The position numbers and the translations under genes are program-made. Positions 8,484 to 17,404 of a stretch of 64,000 nt of DNA are shown piece by piece (positions within the stretch are counted from its first letter, which is position 1; each line of letters opens with the position of its first letter). Source of the stretch: JBCCSZ01 sp039821145 (GTDB taxonomy: Bacteria; Bacteroidota; Bacteroidia; Chitinophagales; Saprospiraceae); assembly GCA_039821145.1 (NCBI GenBank), contig JBCBOS010000011.1, forward strand, positions 195,266-259,265, in the 5' to 3' direction. A model generated the notes under the pieces. The model ran no database searches and was not told where the DNA came from. It saw nothing but the letters and a program-made list of their open reading frames with translations.

Positions 8484-9165
8484 CTTGTATTTTGAGTCGG
8501 AATCCCACCCCGTGGATGTTTTCAATTTTCAAACTGCCCTCTGCCTTGAGGTATTTGCGCAGTCGCGAGATGAATACGTCCAGACTGCGTCCCATGAAAT
8601 AATCGTCCTCTCCCCACAGGCTTTCCAGTATCTGCGACCGCTTGAGCACTTCGTTGGGGTTGTCGGCAAACAGCTTGAGCAGGTCGGCTTCCTTTTGGGT
8701 CAGGTTTTTCTGTTGGCTGTCATTGGTCAGGCTCAGATTGGTGTAATCAAAGCGATAGCTCCCCAACTCGTACTGGTCCTTTTTGGGGACCGAAGTGATC
8801 TTGCTCCTCTTGAGGAAGACTTCGATTTTGAGAATGAGTTCTTCTATGCTGAAGGGCTTGGTGATGTAGTCATCGGCACCGAGTCTCAGTCCGTGAATGC
8901 GATCCTCTTTGAGGGATTTGGCGGTGAGAAAGAGGATGGGCACGTCGGAGTCATTTTTGCGAATTTCCTGGGCCAAGGTAAATCCGTCTACCTCTGGCAG
9001 CATGACGTCGAGTATGCACAAATCGAAACTCGACTCCTTGATGCGGGTCATGGCCTCTTTGCCGTCCTTGCAATAGGTGATCTGGTAGCCTTGCAGTTCG
9101 AGATTGTCTTTGGTGACAAAACTGAGGCTTTCGTCATCTTCTACGTATAGTAAGTGTGCTTTCAT
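8470..9165 (-). CDS. OmpR-family response regulator (RprY-like)
   Basis: 231-residue two-component regulator. The receiver domain has the acidic pocket Glu9/Asp10/Asp11, phospho-acceptor Asp53 in LDVMLPEVDG and the Lys of ITKPFS. The C-terminal winged helix is of OmpR type, ending with the recognition region RSLDVFISRLRKYL. It lies 28 bp downstream of the histidine kinase gene and is certainly in its operon. The closest well-known match in architecture is RprXY of Bacteroides; orthology is inferred. OmpR-type regulators bind direct repeats about 11 bp apart, the spacing seen in the boxes at 10561-10599. Confidence 0.94.
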   Translation of the reverse strand: MKAHLLYVEDDESLSFVTKDNLELQGYQITYCKDGKEAMTRIKESSFDLCILDVMLPEVDGFTLAQEIRKNDSDVPILFLTAKSLKEDRIHGLRLGADDYITKPFSIEELILKIEVFLKRSKITSVPKKDQYELGSYRFDYTNLSLTNDSQQKNLTQKEADLLKLFADNPNEVLKRSQILESLWGEDDYFMGRSLDVFISRLRKYLKAEGSLKIENIHGVGFRLKIQVTAS

Positions 9166-9193
9166 GGAGTAATTTTTTCCGATGTTACCGACT

Positions 9194-10471
9194 TCAGCTG
9201 CTTGGCTCCCGATCCATTTCTATGGAGATGGTCGTGCCATTGTTGGGCTGACTGTCGAGTCGAATTTTCCAGCCGTGGGCCTGACAGATGTTGTGAATGT
9301 AGTAGAGTCCCAGCCCAAATCCTTTGACATTGTGGATGTTGCCAGTGGGGACTCGGTAGAACTTGTCGAATACCTTGGACTGGTGGGCTTTGTCTATGCC
9401 GATGCCCCTGTCGATCACTTGTAGGGTGACCTTTTGACCCTGACTTTGGGTGTAGACATTGATCTCCGGGATTTGGCGACAATACTTGATGGCATTGTCC
9501 AGCAGGTTGTACAAAATATTCGTCAGGTGGATTTTGTCCGCCTTTACGATTGGCTGTTGGGCTTCCAGTTGACTGTTGAGATGTCCATTGACTTCCTTGA
9601 CTTTCAACTGAATACTTGGCAAAATATTTTTCAACAGCTCGTGTAAATTGATTTTTTCCAGGTGCAATTCTAGTCCCTTCCGCTCGATTTTGGCCAGTTG
9701 GAGGACTTTCTCGACTTGGTGATTGAGCCGCGTATTTTGTTCCTTGATGATGCGGGCATAGTTGTGCAGCCGTTGGTCTTGCTGGATGTCGGGATGGTTG
9801 AGAAAGACGTCGGCTGATATTTTGATGGTAGAAATGGGCGTCTTGAATTCGTGGGTCATGTTGTTGATGAAATCCTTCTGCATTTCGGACAGGCGCTTCT
9901 GCTTCAGGATGACAGTGAGGGAGTAAATGAAAAAGATGATGGCCAAGAACAGAATGATGGTAAAGACGATGGTCAGGGGCATCCCTCCGATGATGTAGCC
10001 GGTGCGCGAGGGAAATTTGACCACAAAATAGTAAGTATACTCATCATAAGTCGGCAGGTTGCCAGATGGTATCTTGGTCCCTTCTGCTCCGCCCACGCTG
10101 CAGATGTTGCCATACTGGAAATTGTCGCTTCCACAATCGTAGATGGCGTATTCAAAGACGATGTTCAGCGCATGTGCTTCGAACTCTTTGATCAGGTAGT
10201 GCTCCAATACCCCTGCGTCGATGACATTGTTGATGTTGACCACATAGTGATTGGACGATTTGCGGTTGACCAATTGGTAGCTGGGCAGGGGAATGCTGTC
10301 GTAAGCGGCCAGTTGTTGGGCCACTTTGAAGAGGGCGATGTTGGCCGTTTGGTGAAATTCTTCCTCCTTGAGGTCCCAACTTCGCATGACCCAAAAGCTT
10401 TGCACAGCTATGATTCCGATGATGGCCATGGCTCCCAACAAGACGACGCGACGAATGACACTGTTGTGCAT
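9194..10471 (-). CDS. Sensor histidine kinase (RprX-like)
   Basis: 425-residue membrane kinase. Transmembrane helices are at about residues 9-29 and 174-200, enclosing a periplasmic sensor region of about 145 residues. A HAMP domain is not obvious. The H-box MTHEFKTPIS carries phospho-acceptor His207. The ATP-binding HATPase domain shows the N-box LYNLLDNAIKYC, then DRGIGID and GFGLGLYY. It is first in the operon with the response regulator. The start is the ATG directly before the first helix. The signal it senses cannot be told from sequence. Confidence 0.94.
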   Translation of the reverse strand: MHNSVIRRVVLLGAMAIIGIIAVQSFWVMRSWDLKEEEFHQTANIALFKVAQQLAAYDSIPLPSYQLVNRKSSNHYVVNINNVIDAGVLEHYLIKEFEAHALNIVFEYAIYDCGSDNFQYGNICSVGGAEGTKIPSGNLPTYDEYTYYFVVKFPSRTGYIIGGMPLTIVFTIILFLAIIFFIYSLTVILKQKRLSEMQKDFINNMTHEFKTPISTIKISADVFLNHPDIQQDQRLHNYARIIKEQNTRLNHQVEKVLQLAKIERKGLELHLEKINLHELLKNILPSIQLKVKEVNGHLNSQLEAQQPIVKADKIHLTNILYNLLDNAIKYCRQIPEINVYTQSQGQKVTLQVIDRGIGIDKAHQSKVFDKFYRVPTGNIHNVKGFGLGLYYIHNICQAHGWKIRLDSQPNNGTTISIEMDREPSS

Positions 10472-10560
10472 AATGAACGGTATTGCAAAGAGTTCACCAA
10501 AGATGCTTGCTGTTCTTTGATGAATACAAATTAAGGCTTTCTCAATTTATAAAGAAAATG

Positions 10561-10599
10561 GTTAACAGGCCGTTAACAATTATTCGGCCTTCGTTAACA
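10561..10599. promoter_or_regulatory. Three phased GTTAACA boxes, putative response-regulator operator
   Basis: GTTAACA occurs at 10561, 10572 and 10593. The start-to-start distances are 11 and 21 bp, about one and two helical turns. The last box ends 22 bp before CACCTTTG (10621-10628), a degenerate -7 element, so it occupies the -33 position of the DUF1573 promoter. The site lies between the divergent kinase and DUF1573 genes. OmpR-family proteins typically bind such tandem repeats; the assignment to the adjacent regulator is inference. Confidence 0.6.
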
Positions 10600-10689
10600 G
10601 GGGGAAATGCTCTTTGTCTGCACCTTTGTTGGGACAATTTTATTGGATGCGCACCCAATGCCATTTCATCAAATTCAAAAATCCATCTA

Positions 10690-11109
10690 ATGAAAAATCT
10701 CATTGTTTGTCTTTCCTTCCTATTGGCTTGTGGCAGTTTGCAAGCCCAACAAATCAGCTCTGCCTCTCCAGTTGCCACCAAAGTGGTCTACAAAGCAGAA
10801 GCCATCAATGTGGACAAAATGGAACACGATTTTGGCGACATTCCCCAAGGCACTCCTGTAACAGCCGAATTCGAATTGACCAACAACAGCAACAAGCCGC
10901 TGATCATCCACAGTGCCAAAGGATCTTGTGGTTGTACTGCCACCTATCACGACAAAGCACCCATCCCTGCTGGTGCCCAGACCACCATCAAAGCCACCTA
11001 CAACGCCAAAAAAATGGGGGCTTTTCACAAGCGAGTCACCGTAATGACCAACCTCAGTGACGACCCGATCGTGCTCAAGATCAACGGAAGCGTACAAAAG
11101 GCTGAGTAG
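10690..11109 (+). CDS. DUF1573 secreted protein
   Basis: 139 residues with a signal peptide. Cleavage is either after LQA or at a lipobox-like LLAC (Cys14). The mature part is an Ig-like/ASH-type beta-sandwich typical of DUF1573: HDFGDIPQGTPV, FELTNNSNKPL, then the cysteine pair GSCGCT and a final VTVMTNLSDDPI strand. Such small proteins are abundant in Bacteroidota envelopes and their function is unknown. The start was placed at the ATG before the hydrophobic stretch. The upstream GTTAACA boxes suggest control by the two-component system. Confidence 0.9.
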   Translation: MKNLIVCLSFLLACGSLQAQQISSASPVATKVVYKAEAINVDKMEHDFGDIPQGTPVTAEFELTNNSNKPLIIHSAKGSCGCTATYHDKAPIPAGAQTTIKATYNAKKMGAFHKRVTVMTNLSDDPIVLKINGSVQKAE

Positions 11110-11195
11110 TCTCTAGTCCCTGCAGGGCATAAAAAAATTGCTTTTTTGTGCCTTGCCGGGCATACTTCTGCCGCATATCCTTATTTTTGCTGCTC

Positions 11196-12317
11196 ATGAA
11201 GCATGCCTACAGACATTTTGCTTGCCTTTTGGGATTCCTCCTCCTTGCGTTTTGCCTGCAGGGCCAGGATGGGCAAAATCCCTTTGACTTGCAGCACCGG
11301 CAGAAAAAAACAGAGCAGGCGGCGACGAGCCAATTGCCCCAGTCGGACCGCAACCCTTTTGAACTGGAGCGAGAAACACCCCAGCCCAGCACAGAACAAG
11401 CCGTCCCTTCTCCAGAGGCCAATCCCTTTGAGATGGAGAAAGGAGTATCCTCCCAAGCAACCAGTCCCAGCGAAGCAGAACAGGCCAATCCATTTGAAGT
11501 GGACCGCGGCCAGCAGTTGGCTGTTTCGGATCGGCCTGTGGAAGCGGAGGCAAACCCTTTTGAGTTGAGCCGAAAGGAGCGTCTGTTGCAAGAAATCAGA
11601 GGGGCACAGCCTGAGGTGGAGGAAGCTGTAGCGGCTGCCACCGCTGTGCCGATCAGTCCGGTCAGCAAGAATTTTTCCTTTTGGGTGACCTTGACCTTGC
11701 TATTGCTACTGGCCATCCTCGCCACCCTCTACCGCAATATTTTGTTGAAGGTATATCGCTCTTTTACCAACGACAATTTTTTGAAGCTGGTCCACCGGGA
11801 GCAGGCAGGCTTTTTGGGCTTTCCCTACATTCTCCTGTATGTATTTTTCTTCATCAATGCGGGCGTTTTTGTGTTTTATGCAGCTGATCACTTTGGTTTG
11901 CGCGACTACCAACACCAGGCAGGATCTCTTTTTCGCTACATCGGATGGGTGGCTGGCATCTTCATCGGCAAGCAGTTGCTTTTGCGCTTTTTGGGAGAAA
12001 TCTTCCCCATTACCAAAGAAATTCGGCAGTACAGCTTTATGATTACGATCTTCAGCATTGCCATTGGTTTGCTGCTTTTGCCCATCAACATCATGGCTGC
12101 CCACGCCTCCGATCCCTTGCCTGGAATGGCGCTCATCAGTGGCGGTGTCATCGTTCTATTGGTGTATCTTTTCCGGGTTGTCCGGAGCCTCTTCCTGGCC
12201 AGTAGATATTTATCTATGAATAAGTTTCATTTTTTTATGTACCTTTGCACCGTCGAAATCGCCCCTGTTTTGGTATTGTTGAAGCTGGTTTTGATGAAGA
12301 CAGGCGGTATACAGTAG
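11196..12317 (+). CDS. DUF4271 membrane protein with five NPF repeats
   Basis: 373 residues. A signal-like N-terminus is followed by a Gln/Glu/Pro-rich linker. The linker contains five NPF[DE] motifs at residues 28, 53, 76, 98 and 120, spaced 22-25 residues apart. From about residue 160 to the end there are six or so transmembrane helices that make up DUF4271. In Bacteroidota this family usually sits directly before hemD, as here (25-bp gap). The function is unknown; a role linked to haem or cytochrome assembly is only a guess from that linkage. Confidence 0.88.
   Translation: MKHAYRHFACLLGFLLLAFCLQGQDGQNPFDLQHRQKKTEQAATSQLPQSDRNPFELERETPQPSTEQAVPSPEANPFEMEKGVSSQATSPSEAEQANPFEVDRGQQLAVSDRPVEAEANPFELSRKERLLQEIRGAQPEVEEAVAAATAVPISPVSKNFSFWVTLTLLLLLAILATLYRNILLKVYRSFTNDNFLKLVHREQAGFLGFPYILLYVFFFINAGVFVFYAADHFGLRDYQHQAGSLFRYIGWVAGIFIGKQLLLRFLGEIFPITKEIRQYSFMITIFSIAIGLLLLPINIMAAHASDPLPGMALISGGVIVLLVYLFRVVRSLFLASRYLSMNKFHFFMYLCTVEIAPVLVLLKLVLMKTGGIQ
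12240..12247 (+). promoter_or_regulatory. Possible internal -7 element for hemD
   Basis: TACCTTTG followed by CACC is a textbook Bacteroidota -7 element, lying inside the 3' end of the DUF4271 gene 96 bp before hemD. No -33 TTTG is present at the right distance. Confidence 0.35.
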
Positions 12318-12342
12318 AAGTTCTTGAAAAGTTTCAGTTTGA

Positions 12343-13125
12343 ATGTCAACAAACGGAAAAGCTGTGGAGGAAAAATACAAGAAGGTAAAGAGTATTTTGA
12401 TCTCCCAACCTAAACCCGAAAGGTCTCCCTATTATCAACTAGAAAAGAAATACGACCTCCAGATCGACTGGCGGCCTTTCATTCATGTTGAGGGAGAAAC
12501 TTCCAAAGAATTCCGCAAATTGCGAATTCGCCCGGATGAATATTCGGCCATCATCTTTACCAGCAGAAATGCCATTGACCATTTCTTCCGCATCTGTGAG
12601 GAAATGCGCATCAAGATGTCGCAAGATACCAAATACTTTTGCCTGTCGGAGGCCATCTCCAACTACCTGCAGAAGTTCATCGTCTATCGAAAGCGAAAGG
12701 TATTTGTTGGAAAGCGAAAGATCGCTGACCTCAAGCCTGCTTTGATGAAGCACAAGTCCAAAGAAAAATTCTTGCTGCCCTGCTCCAACCTCGGTGCCAA
12801 GGATGTGACAAGCTTCCTCGAAGAACACGACATCAATTACCAGGATGCATTGATGTATCGCACGGTGAGCAGCGATCTGTCAGACCTGAGTGATGTGACC
12901 TATGATGTGCTGGTCTTCTTCAGCCCCTTGGGAATTACGTCTCTGTACGAAAACTTTCCGGGATTTGAGCAAAACGATACGCGCATCGCCGTATTTGGCA
13001 ACAGCACCAAGAGGGCAGTTTTGGAACGCGGGCTCGACATCAACATCATGGCTCCGGCCCCTGGCTCTCCATCCATGACAATGGCCCTGGAAAAGTATCT
13101 TCAGCAATCCAATAGAGACGAGTAG
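12343..13125 (+). CDS. hemD: Uroporphyrinogen-III synthase
   Basis: Cyclises hydroxymethylbilane to uroporphyrinogen III with inversion of ring D in tetrapyrrole synthesis. The 260-residue protein shows the poorly conserved two-domain HemD pattern: ILISQPKP at the start, the IIFTSRNAIDHFF segment, LMYRTVSSDL, VLVFFSPLGITSL, and AVFGNSTKRAVLERG with the terminal PSPSM-like APGSPSMTMAL. The DUF4271 neighbour supports the call. Other haem genes are not in the window. Confidence 0.88.
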   Translation: MSTNGKAVEEKYKKVKSILISQPKPERSPYYQLEKKYDLQIDWRPFIHVEGETSKEFRKLRIRPDEYSAIIFTSRNAIDHFFRICEEMRIKMSQDTKYFCLSEAISNYLQKFIVYRKRKVFVGKRKIADLKPALMKHKSKEKFLLPCSNLGAKDVTSFLEEHDINYQDALMYRTVSSDLSDLSDVTYDVLVFFSPLGITSLYENFPGFEQNDTRIAVFGNSTKRAVLERGLDINIMAPAPGSPSMTMALEKYLQQSNRDE

Positions 13126-13260
13126 CACATCCAGCTCTGCGTCTTGCTCAACAAGTGCTTCCCATGGCAACATCTGGCCCGGGAGCACTTGTTCTGTAAT
13201 ATTTGTGAAATTTTCTCCATTCCTCGCAACTCCAGCACGTCCTTTGGTTGTTACCTTCAC

Positions 13261-13905
13261 ATGATTACAACTGATGATTCACTAATTGGACACCTGAAAA
13301 GTCGCATCGATCAACCCTTGCCGGGCCAAGAGGCGCACGCTCGCATGTCACACAATCTTCGACATCGCTACCGGCAGGAGACAGAAAATGCGCGGATTGC
13401 CTGTGTCTTGGTACTGCTTTATCCCAAAGATGATGCTTGGCACATTGTTTTGATCGAACGACAGTCCTCCAACAACCCCAATGATCGGCACAAGGGCCAG
13501 ATCGGCTTTCCCGGAGGTGGATTGGAAGAGTCGGACGAGAGCCTATTGCACGGCGCCTTGCGAGAGGCGTGGGAAGAGGTCGGTGTTCCGGTGGATATGG
13601 TCAACGTCATCGGGGCCCTCAGTGAGCTGTACATTCCCGTGAGCAACTTCATGGTCTATCCCTTTTTGGGCTATGCCTTGGAGCGTCCCGATTTCATTCC
13701 CCAGCCTAGTGAAGTGCGTCAGATATTGGAAGTGCCACTGGATGTGTTGCGCGATCCGGCCAGCGTTCAGCAGGCGGACATTGCCATCAGCAAGCAAATT
13801 CGACTCAGAGATGTCCCTACCTTTCAGGTGGCGGGAGTCACTGTATGGGGAGCGACAGCCATGATGCTCAACGAGTTGTTGGAAATGATTGATGGCCGTC
13901 GTTAG
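13261..13905 (+). CDS. Nudix hydrolase, CoA pyrophosphatase-like
   Basis: 214 residues. The Nudix box (GX5EX7REUXEEXGU) lies around residues 84-106, beginning GGGLEESDESLL and continuing REAWEEVGV. A preceding region IVLIERQSSNNPNDRHKGQIGFPGG resembles the NUDT7/NudL CoA-diphosphatase signature, so hydrolysis of CoA or its derivatives is the best guess. The ATG at 13261 was chosen because the upstream extension has no family similarity. It follows hemD after 135 bp. Confidence 0.88.
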   Translation: MITTDDSLIGHLKSRIDQPLPGQEAHARMSHNLRHRYRQETENARIACVLVLLYPKDDAWHIVLIERQSSNNPNDRHKGQIGFPGGGLEESDESLLHGALREAWEEVGVPVDMVNVIGALSELYIPVSNFMVYPFLGYALERPDFIPQPSEVRQILEVPLDVLRDPASVQQADIAISKQIRLRDVPTFQVAGVTVWGATAMMLNELLEMIDGRR

Positions 13906-14223
13906 GACAGTTACCAGCCCTGTTAGACTGTTAAAATTCTCCAAAACATATCCATATTTATGATAGATTCGTTACATTCAAGTTGAAATGTAGACGATTC
14001 AAGCAGTGTGGTTGTCTTTTTGCAAAACCAAATCAGACCGATTGTCATCGTCTTCCATAGCATATCTGTCGTTGACCAATGGCGCGAAAATAATCTATTT
14101 TGCCACTGGAAAAGGCAACAAGCAGCAAATCAGAAGGGCGAAACGTTATTACAACAACATCGCAGAACACAATTGACTCGCTGTTAGTGCCCGTACCAGC
14201 TGGTTCAGTTTAAAGCAATCATC
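13906..14223. other. Gene-free region upstream of ECF sigma operon
   Basis: 318 bp without a credible gene. It contains an imperfect palindrome at 13973-13992 (TACATT facing AATGTA) and an AAAATA-ATC-TATTTT inverted repeat near 14086-14100, either of which could be an operator. I see no full consensus promoter, as expected if the sigma operon uses its own sigma factor. Confidence 0.5.
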
Positions 14224-14787
14224 ATGGATATCGCTTTGCAATTGCAAAACCAGGAAAGGGACTTCATTACCGCCTGTATCCGCAAGGAGCGCTGGGCCCA
14301 AAAATTGTTGTATGAAAATCATTACAGCAAAATGATGGGTGTCTGCCTTCGCTATTCGGATAACAGGGAAGATGCATTGGACATATTGCACGAAGGTTTC
14401 ATCAAGGTATTTCGCAACATCGCAAAGTATCAGCCAGGTACCTCCCTCAACGCTTGGATTCGCCGGATCATGGTCAACACAGCCATTGATTTTTACCGGA
14501 AAAACATCCGCAGGCGCACCGAAGACCTGGACCAAGCCTACGACATAAGCAGTCCCGATGCGGATGCCATCAGCCAATATACTGAGACCGAAATCCTCGA
14601 AGCCGTACAGACTTTGTCTCCGGCCTACAGAACGGTTTTCAACCTGTACATCATCGAAGGCTACTCCCACAAGGAAATAGCCAACATGTTGGGAATCACA
14701 GAAAGCACATCACGATCCAATCTGGTGAAAGCCAGATCGAAATTGAAAGCAATACTTACAGCTAGGTTCATCGGATATGGAGAATAA
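14224..14787 (+). CDS. ECF-type RNA polymerase sigma factor
   Basis: 187 residues. Region 2 covers about residues 20-85 (LCLRYS-like core followed by DALDILHEGFIKVFRNI). Region 4 covers about 120-180 (LSPAYRTVFNLYIIEGYSHKEI, then LGITESTSRSNLVKARSKL helix-turn-helix). It lacks sigma regions 1 and 3, as ECF factors do. The last codons overlap the start of the next gene by 11 bp, indicating translational coupling, so the next product is the likely regulator of this sigma factor. Confidence 0.94.
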   Translation: MDIALQLQNQERDFITACIRKERWAQKLLYENHYSKMMGVCLRYSDNREDALDILHEGFIKVFRNIAKYQPGTSLNAWIRRIMVNTAIDFYRKNIRRRTEDLDQAYDISSPDADAISQYTETEILEAVQTLSPAYRTVFNLYIIEGYSHKEIANMLGITESTSRSNLVKARSKLKAILTARFIGYGE

Positions 14788-16435
14788 TCACTTTGACAAG
14801 TACCTGAGAGAAAAACTGGAAAATCTTGATCCAGGCTTCCAGCCTGAGCATTGGGATTTGTTCGAACAGTCCCTGGACAAACTGCCTGATCCCACTGGAG
14901 AAGGACGGTCCAACTTGTCTTTTGATGACCTGGCTCGTCAAAAACTCGGCAACCTCGAAGTAGAGCCCGGAATGGGGCACTGGGAAGAGATGGAGCGCCT
15001 GATCGAAGCTTCCGAAGAATCGCCCATCGACGAGATTGCCTACAACCACCTCCACAATTTACAAGCTCCCTACAAGCCTGAGCATTGGAACTTGATGCTT
15101 CAACGCCTCAACCAAGAGGCCTTCCTCCGCCAAATTGTCTATCGATACAAATTGGCCGAGGTCGCGCTGTTTTTGCTTGTTCTATTGACATTTGTACAAT
15201 ACTTGCCTGTGTCAGTCGCACCAAACTTGGCCGATGACCAACAGGCTCCTGCACAATACCTGATGTCGCCGACAGATCAGTCTGCGGATTTGGCCCTCCA
15301 ATCGGATGTCGCCACCGCCAGTGTCATTTCTTCTGCTGCGACCGGGGAAAGTGCGACCGATGAAGTTGCTGCACCTATTGCTTCTTCTGTAGTTGATGCC
15401 CCAAAGTCTGCCGGATCAGACTCCACAGTACCTCCTGCCAAAACGGCTGCCACTGAGAAAGCAGATGCATCCAACACATCTTCTTTTGTCAGCCCATCTT
15501 TGTCATCCAATGCGCCTGTCCGCTCTCTCGTGAGCAGCGTTCCTGGCATCACCGCCCGCAGCATGCGAGCTGTGTCCAATGCTGCCTGGCCATCGATTGG
15601 TCTGGGGAATGGTCCTCTGGAGATGAGCTTGTTGTTGCCCATTGAAAAGTTGCAGAGTCTTTTGTTGCCGGGCGATGGTCCGTTTGCAGAACTGCCAGAT
15701 TGCGAAAATTGCCAGAAAGGAAACCAGCGGGGGCGTTTGAGCATCGGCATGTTTGCGGCTTCTGACATCAACTATGTCATGACTCCCTACAACTCCAAGT
15801 TGAGGGTCCCTTCATACGATCAGTTCTTTGCTGGATATGGGGGAGGCATTTCTTTGACCTATCAAATCCGTCGCTGGTCTGTGGAAATTGCAGGGATTTA
15901 CTCTGCCATCTTCTACCAGCCAGAACGCCTGCTGATTGAAGTCAACTCTGGAAATCTCCAAAGTGGGTACTACGGCAGGGGCTTCCGCTCGGCTCGGATG
16001 GATGTGTTGAAAATTCCGCTGAATCTGCGTTTCCGCTTCTCCAACCTCCGCAAGTGGAACATCTACGCCTTGGCTGGTGGTACCCTCAACACGGCGGTGT
16101 TCAAGCAATACGAAATCGTTAAAGCAGGTCACTCCAACGACCTTCGCAACTTCCCCAAAGCAGTCCCTGTGCCTGGCAATGGCAACGGAACGGGGCAGTT
16201 GGAGGACAATGGGTACAAAGGCTTTTTCGAAAACGGCCGCCTGAAAGACAACATCTACTTTACTGCCAATTTGGGCGTTGGCGTCGAGCGCTACTTCAAC
16301 CAGCGTTGGAGCATCTTCGTGCAGCCTGTCTATCAGCATCAGTTCCTGTCAACTGGCGATGGATTTGGTCCCAACAACGACCGCCTAAACTCTTTCTCAA
16401 CTTACATTGGGGTGCGCCGCAGCCTTCTCAAGTAA
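14777..16435 (+). CDS. Trans-envelope protein: cytoplasmic repeats, TM helix, beta-barrel domain
   Basis: 552 residues. Three tandem repeats of about 30-40 residues occupy residues 6-112. Each has a helix followed by a conserved EHW or GHW (Trp26, Trp69, Trp104). One transmembrane helix (about 125-145) follows, then a Ser/Ala/Thr-rich linker (about 150-290). The C-terminal domain (about 300-552) has alternating amphipathic strands and aromatic ends, like PorT-family outer-membrane barrels. The overlap with the sigma gene suggests an anti-sigma or sensor role. How one protein could span both membranes is not explained; the C-terminal barrel might instead be a periplasmic barrel-like fold. Confidence 0.82.
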   Translation: MENNHFDKYLREKLENLDPGFQPEHWDLFEQSLDKLPDPTGEGRSNLSFDDLARQKLGNLEVEPGMGHWEEMERLIEASEESPIDEIAYNHLHNLQAPYKPEHWNLMLQRLNQEAFLRQIVYRYKLAEVALFLLVLLTFVQYLPVSVAPNLADDQQAPAQYLMSPTDQSADLALQSDVATASVISSAATGESATDEVAAPIASSVVDAPKSAGSDSTVPPAKTAATEKADASNTSSFVSPSLSSNAPVRSLVSSVPGITARSMRAVSNAAWPSIGLGNGPLEMSLLLPIEKLQSLLLPGDGPFAELPDCENCQKGNQRGRLSIGMFAASDINYVMTPYNSKLRVPSYDQFFAGYGGGISLTYQIRRWSVEIAGIYSAIFYQPERLLIEVNSGNLQSGYYGRGFRSARMDVLKIPLNLRFRFSNLRKWNIYALAGGTLNTAVFKQYEIVKAGHSNDLRNFPKAVPVPGNGNGTGQLEDNGYKGFFENGRLKDNIYFTANLGVGVERYFNQRWSIFVQPVYQHQFLSTGDGFGPNNDRLNSFSTYIGVRRSLLK

Positions 16436-16484
16436 GTCTAGTCTACAGTCATTCTCATTTTTTCTTCATTGGAAGGAGGCTTTC

Positions 16485-17294
16485 TCAGCTGAGTTGCTGT
16501 GCCAGCAGTCCCTGCAGTTCTTTGCCTACCAACAAGTGCCCTCCCTCTAGCATGTGCAGTTGCGCATTGGGCAAATCTTTGGCCAGCCATTCTCCTCCGG
16601 AAGACGACACAATCTTGTCTCTTTTGCCAAAGTACAAATGCAGCGGAATGTCGAGCTGTCGAAGCAATTTTTTCAGCTCCTTGGGGTGAAATTGGAAGTC
16701 GTGGAGAGAGAGCCAGGAGGCCATGGCCCTGTTGCGGCGCTTCTCTGTGCGGAGGTGTAGTTTGCAGAAATCTCGAACGAATCGACTGATGAGCTTCCAT
16801 TGATAAAGCCTGTCGATCAGGGAGACAACAAAGTCGGGCTGGCGTTGGAGCAGACGGCCGAGCAGGGCGCGCAAAAAATAAGGGGTGTTGGTGGCCAGTG
16901 ACATTCCCTGTGTCTGAAGTCCATCGGGGGCAATGAGAAACATCCGCTCCACTTGCGGTCCACAAGACCACAGCAAGGACTGCACAATGCGCCCGCCAAA
17001 GCTGTAGCCCATCAAATCGAATCTCTTCTGCCCATTTTCCAAGGCCAGTTGGAGCAAAATGCCGTGTATGTCTGCTTGCAAAAAGCGCGGCCCATTCCAT
17101 TGTGTCTTTCCGTGAAATGGCAGGTCAATGGCATAGGTCGTATGGCTGTTGTGGAGAGCTGGCAACAAGGGATCAAACAGGCCCGCATGGTCTCCGTAGC
17201 CGTGCAATGCAAACAGCAATCGGGGGCCAGTTCCAAAACGGTGGTAATGGACCTGAGAGCCTTTCCAATCCAAAAAGCCATTCTCGATGGTCAT
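16485..17294 (-). CDS. Alpha/beta-hydrolase fold protein
   Basis: 269 residues. The HGYGDHAGLF segment forms the oxyanion loop, the nucleophile elbow is GYSFGG with catalytic Ser near residue 107, and the late LEGGHLLVGKE supplies the His. The acid is probably the Asp in YFGKRDKIVS. Substrate unknown. It stands alone, convergent with the sigma operon and divergent from the DUF547 gene. Confidence 0.9.
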   Translation of the reverse strand: MTIENGFLDWKGSQVHYHRFGTGPRLLFALHGYGDHAGLFDPLLPALHNSHTTYAIDLPFHGKTQWNGPRFLQADIHGILLQLALENGQKRFDLMGYSFGGRIVQSLLWSCGPQVERMFLIAPDGLQTQGMSLATNTPYFLRALLGRLLQRQPDFVVSLIDRLYQWKLISRFVRDFCKLHLRTEKRRNRAMASWLSLHDFQFHPKELKKLLRQLDIPLHLYFGKRDKIVSSSGGEWLAKDLPNAQLHMLEGGHLLVGKELQGLLAQQLS

Positions 17295-17404
17295 GCGCTT
17301 GACAGTAAGGTGGACTATTTCACCTCAAGATAAGACAAATGGAGGCTTTATTTGTTATGCTGCCGTACCTTCCCATTTCAAACATCCTTGCAACACGCGC
17401 TTAC

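Noticed and set aside
8371..9150. Long plus-strand open frame opposite the response regulator
   Set aside because: It is the antisense shadow of a clearly recognisable OmpR-family gene.
11148..11195. Longer GTG start for the DUF4271 gene
   Set aside because: The added residues interrupt a good signal-like N-terminus that begins at the ATG 11196.
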